From CAVPCZ01 sp963779225 (GTDB taxonomy: Bacteria > Bacteroidota > Ignavibacteria > UBA10030 > UBA6906), in assembly GCA_963779225.1 (NCBI GenBank), contig CAVZWW010000003.1, positions 744,001 through 808,000 of the forward strand: 64,000 bases of DNA, in the 5' to 3' direction. The notes beneath the pieces were generated by a model, which saw only the letters and a program-made list of their open reading frames with translations, ran no database searches and was not told the origin of the DNA. Shown in pieces: positions 1 through 8,065 of the stretch (the stretch's first letter is position 1; every line of letters starts with the position of its first letter). The position numbers and the translations under genes were made by a program.

Positions 1-1260
1 TCGGTCTATCTCCGGTCTTTTTCAAAAGAGGGGACCTTCACCGGGCTCGAACAGCGATTACCCGAGCTGAAGCGTCTGGGGGTCAAAACACTCTGGCTGA
101 TGCCGATCCATCCGGTCGGGGTGAAGCACCGGAAGGGGTCACTGGGGTCTCCCTATGCAGTGCAGGACTACTATGGCATCAATCCGGAGTTCGGCACACT
201 CGCGGATTTTCGCAGGCTGGTGCATGCGGTGCACGCCCTGGGATTGAAGGTCATCATCGACCTGGTGGCGAATCACACGTCATGGGACAGCAAGCTGATC
301 ACGGAACATCCGGAGTGGTTCACCAGGGACGCCCGGGGGGAGATGGTCCCGCCGAATGAAGACTGGGCGGATGTGGCGGATCTGGATTACCATCATGACG
401 GCTTGCGCCGTTACATGACCGACATGATGATCTGGTGGGTGCGCGATGTTGGAATCGACGGCTTCCGGTGCGACGTGGCGGAGATGGTGCCGACCGACTT
501 CTGGGAGTCGGCCCGTGCGGAGCTGGACGCGATCAGGCCGGTGATGATGTTGTCGGAGGGTTCGCTTCCCGAGCATCACGTGAAGGCCTTTGACGTGACG
601 TACTCGTGGAATATTTACGATGTGCTGGAACCGCTTCTTTCGGGAAAGCGGCCGGTTGCATTGATCGACCAGATTCTCAGGACCGAAGAGCTGCAGTTTC
701 CCCGGGGTTCACTCCGGATGCGTTTTACGACCAATCACGACAAAAACGCCTGGGATGCGCCGGCGGTGAAGAAATTCGGCCCGGAGGGTTTGCAGCTGGC
801 GACGGTGTTGATCAATACGCTCCCCGGTGTTCCGATGATCTACAACGGTGAAGAGGTGGCCAATGACCGGCTGCTGGATTTGTTCGAAAAAGTGGATATT
901 GATTGGACACGTCCCCGTGTGGTGGGGGATATCTACCGTGCACTCTTCGACCTGCGCGCGCAGAACAGCGCCCTCTCCCGGGGCGATCTGGTGCGCGTCA
1001 CGGGGACGGCAGCGAACGATGTCTATGCCTTTTTGCGGACGGCCGGAAAACAGCGCATATTCGTGATGCTGAACTTTTCCGCGGAGCCGCGCCGGGCGAA
1101 ACTGCAGATGCCGGCGGTGGAGGGGGCGGTGAAAGGCGGGACGGTCAAATACCGTGAGGTGTTCAGCGGGAGGACCTGGATGGTCTCTTCATCGGGAGGA
1201 GAAGTGATGCTGACCGTGGAAGGGAAAGGGTACCGCGTATTTGCCGCCGTCCTGGACTGA
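1..1260 (+). CDS. Alpha-amylase family glycoside hydrolase (GH13), 5' end cut by window
   Basis: Hydrolyses or rearranges alpha-glucosidic bonds. The reading frame is open from base 1, so the start lies upstream; about 419 residues are visible. All four GH13 conserved regions are present: DLVANHTS (region I), GFRCDVAE (region II, Asp nucleophile), MLSEGS (region III, Glu acid/base) and FTTNHDKN (region IV, stabilising Asp). The first visible residues (SVYLRSFSKEGTFTGL) look like the start of the TIM barrel, and the last 90 residues look like the C-terminal beta-sandwich. Whether a signal peptide exists cannot be told. The next gene starts 66 bases later with its own promoter. The family is certain; substrate (maltodextrin, trehalose, oligo-1,6-glucose) is not resolved. 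Confidence 0.93.
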   Translation, partial: SVYLRSFSKEGTFTGLEQRLPELKRLGVKTLWLMPIHPVGVKHRKGSLGSPYAVQDYYGINPEFGTLADFRRLVHAVHALGLKVIIDLVANHTSWDSKLITEHPEWFTRDARGEMVPPNEDWADVADLDYHHDGLRRYMTDMMIWWVRDVGIDGFRCDVAEMVPTDFWESARAELDAIRPVMMLSEGSLPEHHVKAFDVTYSWNIYDVLEPLLSGKRPVALIDQILRTEELQFPRGSLRMRFTTNHDKNAWDAPAVKKFGPEGLQLATVLINTLPGVPMIYNGEEVANDRLLDLFEKVDIDWTRPRVVGDIYRALFDLRAQNSALSRGDLVRVTGTAANDVYAFLRTAGKQRIFVMLNFSAEPRRAKLQMPAVEGAVKGGTVKYREVFSGRTWMVSSSGGEVMLTVEGKGYRVFAAVLD

Positions 1261-1289
1261 GTGTCGGACGTTTCGCGCGCTGCGCGCCC

Positions 1290-1318
1290 TTGATTTCCCT
1301 TCTCCTTTGGTGTACCTT
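1290..1318 (+). promoter_or_regulatory. Candidate sigma70 promoter, possibly leaderless, for CNNM/CBS gene
   Basis: TTGATT (1290-1295), 17-bp spacer, TACCTT (1313-1318). The expected transcription start is about 1325, two bases before the ATG at 1327. No Shine-Dalgarno sequence is visible upstream of that ATG, consistent with a leaderless message. Confidence 0.4.
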
Positions 1319-1326
1319 TCTACTCT

Positions 1327-2640
1327 ATGGAAATCCTCGCAACGTTTGCAAAAATTGCCGGCGTCCTCGTTTTGGTGTTTCTTAACGGTTTCTTTGTCGC
1401 CGCCGAGTTCGCCATCGTCAAAGTACGTTCGACGCAGATCGAACCCCTGGCGCGGTCCGGCTCACGACGCGCGCGTATTGCGCAGAATGTCATCGGGCAC
1501 CTGGATTCGTATCTCTCGGCAAGCCAGCTGGGTATCACCATGACCAGCCTGGGGCTCGGATGGGTGGGCGAGCCGTTTGTGGCCGATATACTTACCCCCC
1601 TGTTTGAGGCGTTCGGCGGTTTCACACCGGCCATCGTCCATACCGTTTCCTTCACTATCGCTTTCACCATCATCACCTACCTTCACATTGTCCTGGGCGA
1701 ACAGGCGCCAAAATGGCTGGCCATCCAGTATCCGCAGGAAACCACGCTGGCCATTGCCCGACCGCTGCATGTCTTTTTCAGGATATTCCGTCCGTTCATC
1801 TGGTTCCTCAACCTCAGCGCCAACACCTTTCTCCGGTTGCTCGGAATAGAGCCGGTCGGAGCGGAAGAACTCACCCACTCTGAGGAGGAGCTCCGGTTGA
1901 TCCTGGGTAAAGGGTCGGCGCAGACGAGCACCGGCAAGAGGATTTCCCTGCGGGCGCTGGAGTTGCGCGACCGGACCGTCCGGGAGGTCATGGTGCCCCG
2001 TACGGCCCTGGTCGTCCTGTACACCGGCAAGCCGATTGAGGAGAACATTGCCGTTGCACTGGACAATCAGTTCACCCGGTATCCTCTCTGTGACCGCAAC
2101 CTGGACAACGTGGCAGGGATGATCCATCTGAAAGACCTCTTCAAGTTGAAGGGGGAAACGGGAGCTGGCACACGTCTGCTGGAGATCAAACGCGAAATGC
2201 TGTTTGTACCGGAGACGATGTCGCTGGAGAGGGCCCTGACAATGTTTCTTGCGAAACGCGTCCTTATGGCCATTGCGGTGGATGAATACGGCGGGACGGC
2301 CGGACTGGTGACGCTGGAAAATGTGCTGGAGGAGCTTGTCGGCGAAATCCGCGACGAATTCGATATCGAACCGATCACCGTCCAGAAGGTGAGTGAAACC
2401 GAGTTTCTTGTGGATGGGTCCATGCCGTTGCTGGATTTTTCCAGGAAGTTTGACGTGGTACCCGATTCGAGGGATGTGGTGACGGTGAGCGGTTATGTGA
2501 TCCATTTGCTCGGGCAGGTACCGGAACGGGGTGCGCTGTTGCATATCGGTGCGTGGCAGGGCAGGGTGGAGGCGGTTGACGGCATCAAAGTGAAAACGCT
2601 CCGCATCACGCATCAGCATGAACCGGAGGTGGAGGATTGA
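1327..2640 (+). CDS. CNNM/CBS-pair membrane transporter (CorC/HlyC, hemolysin-like family)
   Basis: A 437-residue integral membrane protein of the family that includes CorB/CorC-type magnesium or cobalt efflux proteins, often annotated as hemolysin. Residues ~5-200 form the CNNM (DUF21) domain with about four hydrophobic segments. Residues ~215-340 form a CBS pair (REVMVPRT at its start is typical). The last ~80 residues are the CorC_HlyC domain. The EYGGTAGLVT motif near residue 320 is a family hallmark. The ATG was chosen because it lies just before the first membrane segment; there is no clear ribosome binding site. The stop overlaps the TTG start of the next gene, so the two are probably co-transcribed. 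Haemolytic activity should not be assumed. Confidence 0.9.
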   Translation: MEILATFAKIAGVLVLVFLNGFFVAAEFAIVKVRSTQIEPLARSGSRRARIAQNVIGHLDSYLSASQLGITMTSLGLGWVGEPFVADILTPLFEAFGGFTPAIVHTVSFTIAFTIITYLHIVLGEQAPKWLAIQYPQETTLAIARPLHVFFRIFRPFIWFLNLSANTFLRLLGIEPVGAEELTHSEEELRLILGKGSAQTSTGKRISLRALELRDRTVREVMVPRTALVVLYTGKPIEENIAVALDNQFTRYPLCDRNLDNVAGMIHLKDLFKLKGETGAGTRLLEIKREMLFVPETMSLERALTMFLAKRVLMAIAVDEYGGTAGLVTLENVLEELVGEIRDEFDIEPITVQKVSETEFLVDGSMPLLDFSRKFDVVPDSRDVVTVSGYVIHLLGQVPERGALLHIGAWQGRVEAVDGIKVKTLRITHQHEPEVED

Positions 2641-3362
2641 GAGAAGCAGACCGCGGGTGGATCCGGCGCGTTCTGGTCGCCCTTCTGCTGATCTTCCGGG
2701 TGGGCGCAGCCACGGCGCAATATACTGAGCCGCAGGAGTACGCTGCTTCCGAAGCCCGCTTTTTCAGCGCCGGCGCGATGTACCGCGACTTCGCGCCCGC
2801 TGCCGGCAACCCGACTCCCGATTCTCTTGCCATCAGATACACAGCATGGATGCCCACGCTGGCGTTTGACCAGGGGCCGTTCGAAGTGATCTTTGGCTAT
2901 GCGCGGTACGTCATGAATGGTTCCTCGCGTGAAGCCGTCTTCCTGGGTACAACCGTGTCGACCGATCTGATGGTTGCAGGATCACGTTCAAGTGCACTGC
3001 TGGTACCGGTATGCGGGGCCGCCGACTATTCGAAGTCGGAATCCGACGGCGCCGCACGGGATCACTTCAATGTCGCAAGTCTGGGAATCGGCGCCGGCTT
3101 GAGGTACCGTGCCCTGTCGCCATCACTGGAGTTCAGTATGCAGGCTCTGGGGATCATCCACTACAGCTTTGAAGGGTTCAACACGGGGAGCGGGTCGTCC
3201 ACCGCGGTTCTCGGCGATGTGCGCCTGCTCCTGCGGCACATACAGCTGCTTGATGGACTGGTATGCGGATACCGGTTCCGGTATCAACGCTGGACACTTT
3301 CCAACGCAAATTCCAACTATCAGACCGTTTCCCACGGCCCGTACCTGGGCGTGCTTTTCTAA
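2637..3362 (+). CDS. Exported outer-membrane beta-barrel-like protein, unknown function
   Basis: 241 residues, starting at a TTG that overlaps the stop of the previous gene (TTGA). The start is supported by the very strong Shine-Dalgarno GGAGGTGGAGGA immediately upstream. Residues ~10-27 form a signal peptide ending in ATAQ. The rest alternates short hydrophobic and polar stretches with many Gly, Tyr and Ser residues, and ends in an aromatic-rich strand with a terminal Phe (YLGVLF*), as in outer-membrane barrels. No catalytic motif is recognisable. The kinase gene follows after four bases, so this protein may be co-expressed with that two-component system. Confidence 0.7.
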   Translation: MREADRGWIRRVLVALLLIFRVGAATAQYTEPQEYAASEARFFSAGAMYRDFAPAAGNPTPDSLAIRYTAWMPTLAFDQGPFEVIFGYARYVMNGSSREAVFLGTTVSTDLMVAGSRSSALLVPVCGAADYSKSESDGAARDHFNVASLGIGAGLRYRALSPSLEFSMQALGIIHYSFEGFNTGSGSSTAVLGDVRLLLRHIQLLDGLVCGYRFRYQRWTLSNANSNYQTVSHGPYLGVLF

Positions 3363-3366
3363 ACCC

Positions 3367-5286
3367 ATGCCCCAGATCATTAAAAGCATCCGCGCCCGCA
3401 TCGTCTGGACCTTCGCCGTCCTGGTTGTGCTGAACCTTGGCAGCAGCTACTGGTCGATATACAATTTTTATTCCATTGCGACCAGCGTGACGACGATTAT
3501 CAGGGAGAATTATCAGAGCGTGCTTGCCGCGGAGAACATGATGAAGTCGCTGGAGCGCCAGGACAACGCTCTCCTGGTGGCGAGCGAGGGGGAGCCGGCG
3601 ACCACGGAGGGGAGCCTGACGGAGAACAGGGATCTCTTCTTGAAATGGACGGAGAACAGGGATCTCTTTTACTACTGGTACGACCAGGCGGTGCGTTCTG
3701 CGGTCATGCCTGGACAGGAGCCCCTGCGGGATTCCATCCAGGCGGCATACCGGCAGTACATGCTCCTCGGTGACTCCATGAATGCGCGCGTCAAACAAGG
3801 GGCATTTGAAGGGGCCAAGGCCTACTATTACGACCGGGTCCGGCCGATGTCGGACCAGCTGCGCGATCTCTGTTTTCAGATGTTTGAGATCAACCAGAAC
3901 GCGTTGTATAATGCAATGCCGCAAACCCATTCCATTGCCAATAAGACCGCGTTCGGATCGATGTTGATGTCCATCGGGAGTTTGATTCTCAGCATTATTG
4001 CCACAGCCTGGCTTATCCGGTCGTTCATCACCCCGGCTGAACAACTCACGGAAAAGGTGAAGCAGATAGGCGCGGGGAATGTTGACCTGAAGATCGATGT
4101 TCTGTCGGACGACGAAGTCGGTCAGCTCAGCCGGGAATTCAACAAGATGACCGAACGGCTGCGGCAATACGAGGTGATGAACATCGACAAAATGCTCTCC
4201 GAGAAGGGCAAGTCCGAGGCGATCGTGGACAACATCGCGGACGGGTTGATTATGACCGACGGGGCGATGAACATCCTGCATGTGAACCGTCTGGTGGCCG
4301 ACCTGTTCGGGTTTGACGAGCCTACCGCTATCGGGCGGCCGGTCCGGAGTCTGATCAATGACGAACGGCTTCTGTTTCTTCTGGAGCAGGCGATTGCCGG
4401 GGGTGCGCCGACGGCCCCGCATGATATGTCCCATTTCCAGGTGGCTGCAAAGGGAGTGACCCTGTTCTTCCGCCCCAAAATCACGGTTCTGAGGGACCGC
4501 GAAGGGCGCGTGATGAGTGTTCTGGCTTTGCTTCAGGATATCACGCAGTTCAAGGAACTCGACCGGATGAAGTCCGAGTTTATTGCCACCGTCTCCCACG
4601 AATTCCGGACTCCCGTTACGTCGATTACCATGTGCGTGGACATTCTGAACCAGGAGCTGCTCGGCCCGCTCACCACGCGGCAGAAAGAGCTGGTGTCCTC
4701 CGCAAAAGCGGATTGCACGCGGCTGACGAAGCTTGCCCGGGAGTTGTTGCAGCTGGCGCGCATTGAGGCCGGCAGGGTGACCTTGCGCGAAGAAGAGCTG
4801 CATTTGCATAACGTTGTGGAGTCATTGCTCAGGCCGCTGCAGATCCAGTTCCAGGAAAAAAACGTCCGGCTCGTGGCGGATGTGCCGGTGGATATGCCGG
4901 TGTTGACCGCTGACGAGCAGCAGCTCTCCATCGTGATCACAAACCTGGTGACCAATGCGCTCAAGTACACGCCGGCCGGCGGGACCGTGAATGTCCGGGG
5001 GCGGCACGAAGGGGGGGCGCTGCAGCTGGAAGTGCAGGACACGGGGGCGGGGATCCCGCAGGAGTTTATGGAACGGATTTTCGACAAGTTCGTGCAGGTG
5101 AAACGTGCATCGGACACAACGCCCGGCAGCGTGGGGCTCGGGCTGGCCATTGCCAAGGAGATCGTAGAAATGTACGGCGGAAGGATCTGGGCGGAGAGCC
5201 TTCCCGGAAGGGGGAGTACATTTGCGTTTCGTTTGCCGCTCCGTCGCACGGATGCACCGCCGCGGCCCCAGGAGGTCCAGGAATGA
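3367..5286 (+). CDS. Membrane sensor histidine kinase (KinB-like: HAMP, PAS, HisKA, HATPase)
   Basis: A 639-residue sensor kinase, starting at ATG 3367 right after the preceding stop; an upstream in-frame extension is rejected because it would overlap that gene. Order of parts: transmembrane helix ~13-34; a periplasmic helical domain resembling the KinB sensor; second helix ~198-218; HAMP ~219-272; PAS ~285-395. These are followed by HisKA with SHEFRTP (phospho-His ~411) and an HATPase with the N box NLVTNALKYTP, G1 DTGAGI and G2 GLGLAIAKEI. All catalytic boxes are intact. The stop overlaps the start of the NtrC-type regulator by four bases (ATGA), so the pair is one two-component system. The ligand is unknown. 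The periplasmic domain holds an in-frame 30-nt duplication (3619-3678). Confidence 0.93.
   Translation: MPQIIKSIRARIVWTFAVLVVLNLGSSYWSIYNFYSIATSVTTIIRENYQSVLAAENMMKSLERQDNALLVASEGEPATTEGSLTENRDLFLKWTENRDLFYYWYDQAVRSAVMPGQEPLRDSIQAAYRQYMLLGDSMNARVKQGAFEGAKAYYYDRVRPMSDQLRDLCFQMFEINQNALYNAMPQTHSIANKTAFGSMLMSIGSLILSIIATAWLIRSFITPAEQLTEKVKQIGAGNVDLKIDVLSDDEVGQLSREFNKMTERLRQYEVMNIDKMLSEKGKSEAIVDNIADGLIMTDGAMNILHVNRLVADLFGFDEPTAIGRPVRSLINDERLLFLLEQAIAGGAPTAPHDMSHFQVAAKGVTLFFRPKITVLRDREGRVMSVLALLQDITQFKELDRMKSEFIATVSHEFRTPVTSITMCVDILNQELLGPLTTRQKELVSSAKADCTRLTKLARELLQLARIEAGRVTLREEELHLHNVVESLLRPLQIQFQEKNVRLVADVPVDMPVLTADEQQLSIVITNLVTNALKYTPAGGTVNVRGRHEGGALQLEVQDTGAGIPQEFMERIFDKFVQVKRASDTTPGSVGLGLAIAKEIVEMYGGRIWAESLPGRGSTFAFRLPLRRTDAPPRPQEVQE
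3619..3678 (+). repeat. In-frame 30-nt tandem duplication inside the kinase sensor domain
   Basis: Two adjacent 30-base units (3619-3648 and 3649-3678) begin with the same 20 bases, acggagaacagggatctctt, and then diverge. They encode TENRDLFLKW and TENRDLFYYW. The second half has changed at several positions, so this is not a simple assembly stutter. Confidence 0.85.
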
Positions 5287-6596
5287 GCAAACGACTCCTG
5301 CTTGTAGACGACGAACAGAACATCGTCCGGACCGTGACCATCGCGCTGGAAGCGTCGGGGTACACCGTGACGGCATTCTTGAATCCGCTGCAGGCGGTGG
5401 AAGCGATGCAGGAGGAGCGGTTTGACATCGGCCTGTTTGACCTGAAGATGCAACCCATCGACGGGATCATGTTGCTGCGCGAGGCACGCCGGGTGGCCCC
5501 GGAAATGACCGTTGTCCTGATGACGGCCCACGGCAGCATCGGTTCAGCCGTGGAAGCCATCAAGCTTGGTGCGTATGACTATTTGCAGAAGCCGTTTGAA
5601 TTCGCGGAACTGCAGCGGTTCATGGAGAAGGTCAGCGACCATCACCGTCTCACGGCGGAGGTGCGGTTATTGAAGGAGGAAATCGCCCGGCATTCCGAAA
5701 CCGGGTTGCTGGTTACCCGCAGTGAACGGATGAAGAGCGTCATCGATCTGGCGATGCAGGTGGCGCCGAGCAATATCGCCGTGCTCATCGAAGGCGAAAG
5801 CGGCACCGGGAAAGAGCTCCTTGCGCATTTGATTCATGACAACAGTCCGCGGCGGGACAAACCGTTTGTAACCGTAAATTGTACGGCCCTTGCGCAGACG
5901 CTGCTGGAGAGTGAACTCTTCGGCCACGTGAAAGGGGCGTTCACCGGTGCGGTGAAGGACCGGCAGGGGCGGTTTGACGCGGCGGACGGCGGAACGATCT
6001 TTCTGGACGAAATCGGGGAGATTCCGTCTCCGACGCAGGTGAAGCTGCTGCGTTTCCTGCAGCACAAGGAATTTGAGCGTGTGGGGGAGACGACCACGAG
6101 CAAGGTGGATGTGCGGGTTCTGGCGGCAACCAACCGCGATCTGCAGGAGGCGGTAAATGCGGCGACGTTCCGTGAGGATTTGTACTATCGTTTGAACGCC
6201 GTGAAGGTGAAACTCCCCCCGCTGCGTGAGCGAGGGGAGGATATTTCTCTGCTGGCGCAGCACTTCCTGGAGAAATTCGGTTTCGCGGGGGAGATCACCC
6301 CTCCGGTCTATGCTGCACTGCGGGCGTATCCCTGGAAGGGAAATGTCCGGGAGCTTGAGAATGTCATCGAGCGTGCGGTGATTCTTGCGCGCGGTGAGCA
6401 TGTGCAGTTGTTTCACCTGCCCGAAGAGTTCCAGTCGCTTCTCAATCAAACAAAGAATCCGCTTTCCCTGGAAGAGGTGGAACAGCAGCACATTATCAGG
6501 GTATTGCGCACGGCGAAGGATCTTGAAGAAGCTGCGGCGATTCTGGGGATTGACCCGGCCACGCTCTGGCGGAAGAGAAAAAAATACAATTTGTGA
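5283..6596 (+). CDS. NtrC-family sigma54-dependent response regulator (AlgB-like)
   Basis: 437 residues with three domains. The receiver (1-120) has phosphoacceptor Asp ~53 (LFDLKMQP) and conserved Lys (QKPFEF). The AAA+ sigma54-interaction domain (~145-380) has Walker A GESGTGKE, the sigma54-contacting GAFTGA loop and Walker B IFLDEIGE. The C-terminal helix-turn-helix (~395-437) ends AAAILGIDPATLWRKRKKY. It should bind upstream sites and drive ATP-dependent open-complex formation by sigma54 polymerase. It overlaps its kinase by four bases. A sigma54 promoter with a cluster of GCAC/GTGC half-sites lies just downstream of its own stop, in front of the STAS/Ton genes, and is its most obvious candidate target. 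Confidence 0.96.
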   Translation: MSKRLLLVDDEQNIVRTVTIALEASGYTVTAFLNPLQAVEAMQEERFDIGLFDLKMQPIDGIMLLREARRVAPEMTVVLMTAHGSIGSAVEAIKLGAYDYLQKPFEFAELQRFMEKVSDHHRLTAEVRLLKEEIARHSETGLLVTRSERMKSVIDLAMQVAPSNIAVLIEGESGTGKELLAHLIHDNSPRRDKPFVTVNCTALAQTLLESELFGHVKGAFTGAVKDRQGRFDAADGGTIFLDEIGEIPSPTQVKLLRFLQHKEFERVGETTTSKVDVRVLAATNRDLQEAVNAATFREDLYYRLNAVKVKLPPLRERGEDISLLAQHFLEKFGFAGEITPPVYAALRAYPWKGNVRELENVIERAVILARGEHVQLFHLPEEFQSLLNQTKNPLSLEEVEQQHIIRVLRTAKDLEEAAAILGIDPATLWRKRKKYNL

Positions 6597-6607
6597 CCCG
6601 GATGGTC

Positions 6608-6636
6608 TTGCATTTTGCACGGTGCCGCAATATATT
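6608..6636 (+). promoter_or_regulatory. Candidate sigma70 promoter upstream of STAS gene
   Basis: TTGCAT (6608-6613), 17-bp spacer, TATATT (6631-6636). The start would be near 6643, giving a leader of about 220 bases before the STAS gene. A TGCAC half-site (6616-6620) lies between the two hexamers. Confidence 0.4.
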
Positions 6637-6697
6637 TTTTGGTAACGTTTTATGCACGTTTTCCCTGTCGATGCACTTCTCCCTCGTGCAGAGTGCA
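6616..6697 (+). promoter_or_regulatory. Cluster of TGCAC/GTGCA half-sites, candidate enhancer for the NtrC-type regulator
   Basis: TGCAC occurs at 6616-6620, 6653-6657 and 6672-6676, and GTGCA at 6686-6690 and 6693-6697. GCACGGTGC (6617-6625) is a short palindrome, and TGCACT/AGTGCA (6672-6677 and 6692-6697) form inverted arms. The cluster lies about 100-180 bases upstream of the sigma54 promoter, the usual place for an enhancer. The GCAC...GTGC core recalls the classical NtrC site, but the spacings differ. Confidence 0.4.
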
Positions 6698-6796
6698 AGG
6701 AATCGTCTGGCGCGGAGATCACGTTCCGGTTGATCCGAGCGCGTCAACTCCCGTGTCAGCAAGAAATTAGTCCGGGGTCGCAGCATCCCCGCATCG

Positions 6797-6811
6797 TGGC
6801 ACCCCGTTTGC
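6797..6811 (+). promoter_or_regulatory. Sigma54 (-24/-12) promoter driving STAS gene and probably the Ton operon
   Basis: TGGCAC, five bases, TTGC, followed by T. The conserved GG (6798-6799) and GC (6810-6811) have the exact 12-base register of a -24/-12 element. Transcription should begin near 6823, about 44 bases before the STAS start at 6867. An NtrC-type activator is encoded immediately upstream. Confidence 0.72.
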
Positions 6812-6866
6812 TCTTGAGATGTCCAGAATTCCCTCACTACGTTTTTCTCAGCTATCGGGAGGTACC

Positions 6867-7220
6867 ATGGCCGTCAAAACCACAACGCTTCAGAGCGGCA
6901 AGATCGGTGTCATTGAGGTCAAAGGATCTCTGGTAGGAGGTGATGAGACCGACGAATTGCGGAGTGCGATCGCGGATTTTGTGGAGCAGGGGACGAAAAA
7001 GCTGATCATTGATCTGGGGAAGGTCACCTATCTGAACAGCACGGCTATTGGTGTGCTGGTCAGTGCGCACACCACGTTTTCGCGAAACAAGGGACATGTC
7101 AAGCTGTGCGAAATCAACAAGAACATCAATAATATCTTCGTCATCACGAAGCTCACCCTGGTGTTCGATGTCGCCGAAACACGGGATGAGGCGGTGAAGG
7201 CGTTGGGCGCATTGGAATAA
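6867..7220 (+). CDS. STAS-domain anti-sigma factor antagonist (SpoIIAA-like), paralogue 1
   Basis: A 117-residue single STAS domain, the fold of partner-switching antagonists that bind anti-sigma or other kinase-like partners depending on serine phosphorylation. The segment VTYLNSTAIGVLVSA carries the expected Ser-Thr at the start of helix 2. The start at ATG 6867 is set by the Shine-Dalgarno CGGGAGG just upstream. It is preceded by a sigma54 promoter and followed after 45 bases by exbB, so it may head the Ton operon. A paralogue about two-thirds identical, with the same GGAGGTACCATG start context, lies at 26388. No anti-sigma kinase or PP2C phosphatase is encoded nearby, so its partner is unknown. 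Confidence 0.88.
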   Translation: MAVKTTTLQSGKIGVIEVKGSLVGGDETDELRSAIADFVEQGTKKLIIDLGKVTYLNSTAIGVLVSAHTTFSRNKGHVKLCEINKNINNIFVITKLTLVFDVAETRDEAVKALGALE

Positions 7221-7265
7221 GAATTCACAGTTCACGCAGTCCACACTACACAGAGGAGCGCATCA

Positions 7266-8046
7266 ATGAAGCAGTCCATTTTCCTGTCGACAGTGATCAT
7301 CGTCACGGGTATCGTGGCGATCTTGATTTACTGGTTTATTCTCGGCGACCCCGCCAACTTCCGGAACGGTGAAGTCAGGACGGTGCCCGACAACCTGCTT
7401 GGGACGGTCTACACGGGGGGTATTGTCGTGCCGGTGTTGATCACACTGACGCTGATGGACATCACGCTGGTGTTCGAGCGCTTGTTCTCCCTGCGCAAAG
7501 CGAACGGCAAGCGTTCGATGACGACGTTTCTGAAAGGCGGTCCAGAACCAGCTGATGAAGGGCCAGGTGGACGAGGCCATCAAGGAGTGCGACGCCCAGC
7601 GCGGTTCGGCGGCGAACATCATCCGCACCGGGCTCGAACGGTACAAGACGGTGCAGTCGGAGAAGAAGATGGATTCGGAAAAGCGCATGGCGGAGACGCA
7701 GCGTGCGATCGAGGAGGCGACAAGCCTTGAAACGCCGTTGCTCGAGCGGAATCTGATCGCCCTTTCCACGATCGCCTCGATTGCGACCATGGTTGGCCTG
7801 CTCGGCACGACGATCGGTATGATCCGCGCCTTCACCGCTCTGGCCAAAGCCGGCAGCCCGGATGCGATCCAGCTCTCCATCGGGATCTCCGAAGCCCTTA
7901 TCAATACGGCCCTCGGGTTGCTTGCAGCCATCATCGGTATTGTGGCGTACAACTTCTTCGTGACGAAGGTGGACAATTTCACCTACATGATCGACGAGGC
8001 CAGCTACAACGTCGTTCAGATTCTCAACAGCCGCAGCACCGACTAA
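7266..8046 (+). CDS. exbB: MotA/TolQ/ExbB proton channel protein, apparent frameshift
   Basis: Inner-membrane proton channel that powers TonB. The gene runs in one frame from ATG 7266 (with GAGGAGCG upstream) to about 7536 and continues in the +1 frame to 8046. Removing one G from the GG at 7536-7537 gives LKAVQNQLMKGQ across the join and a continuous protein of about 259 residues. It has an N-terminal helix, a second helix near 45-65 and the two conserved C-terminal helices (MVGLLGTTIGMIRAF and ALINTALGLLAAIIGIV). Both parts are well conserved, which argues for a sequence error or a very recent mutation. It is the first gene of exbB-exbD-exbD-tonB. Confidence 0.88.
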
Positions 8047-8065
8047 GCGCCGGAACGGAGAACGT

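Noticed and set aside
3178..4809. Long open frame on the minus strand opposite the histidine kinase
   Set aside because: It has no family motif and lies wholly opposite a gene with all catalytic boxes intact; high GC third positions leave antisense frames open.
6652..6936. 94-codon open frame in the leader upstream of the first STAS gene
   Set aside because: It overlaps the STAS start in another frame, crosses the sigma54 promoter and has no domain or ribosome site.
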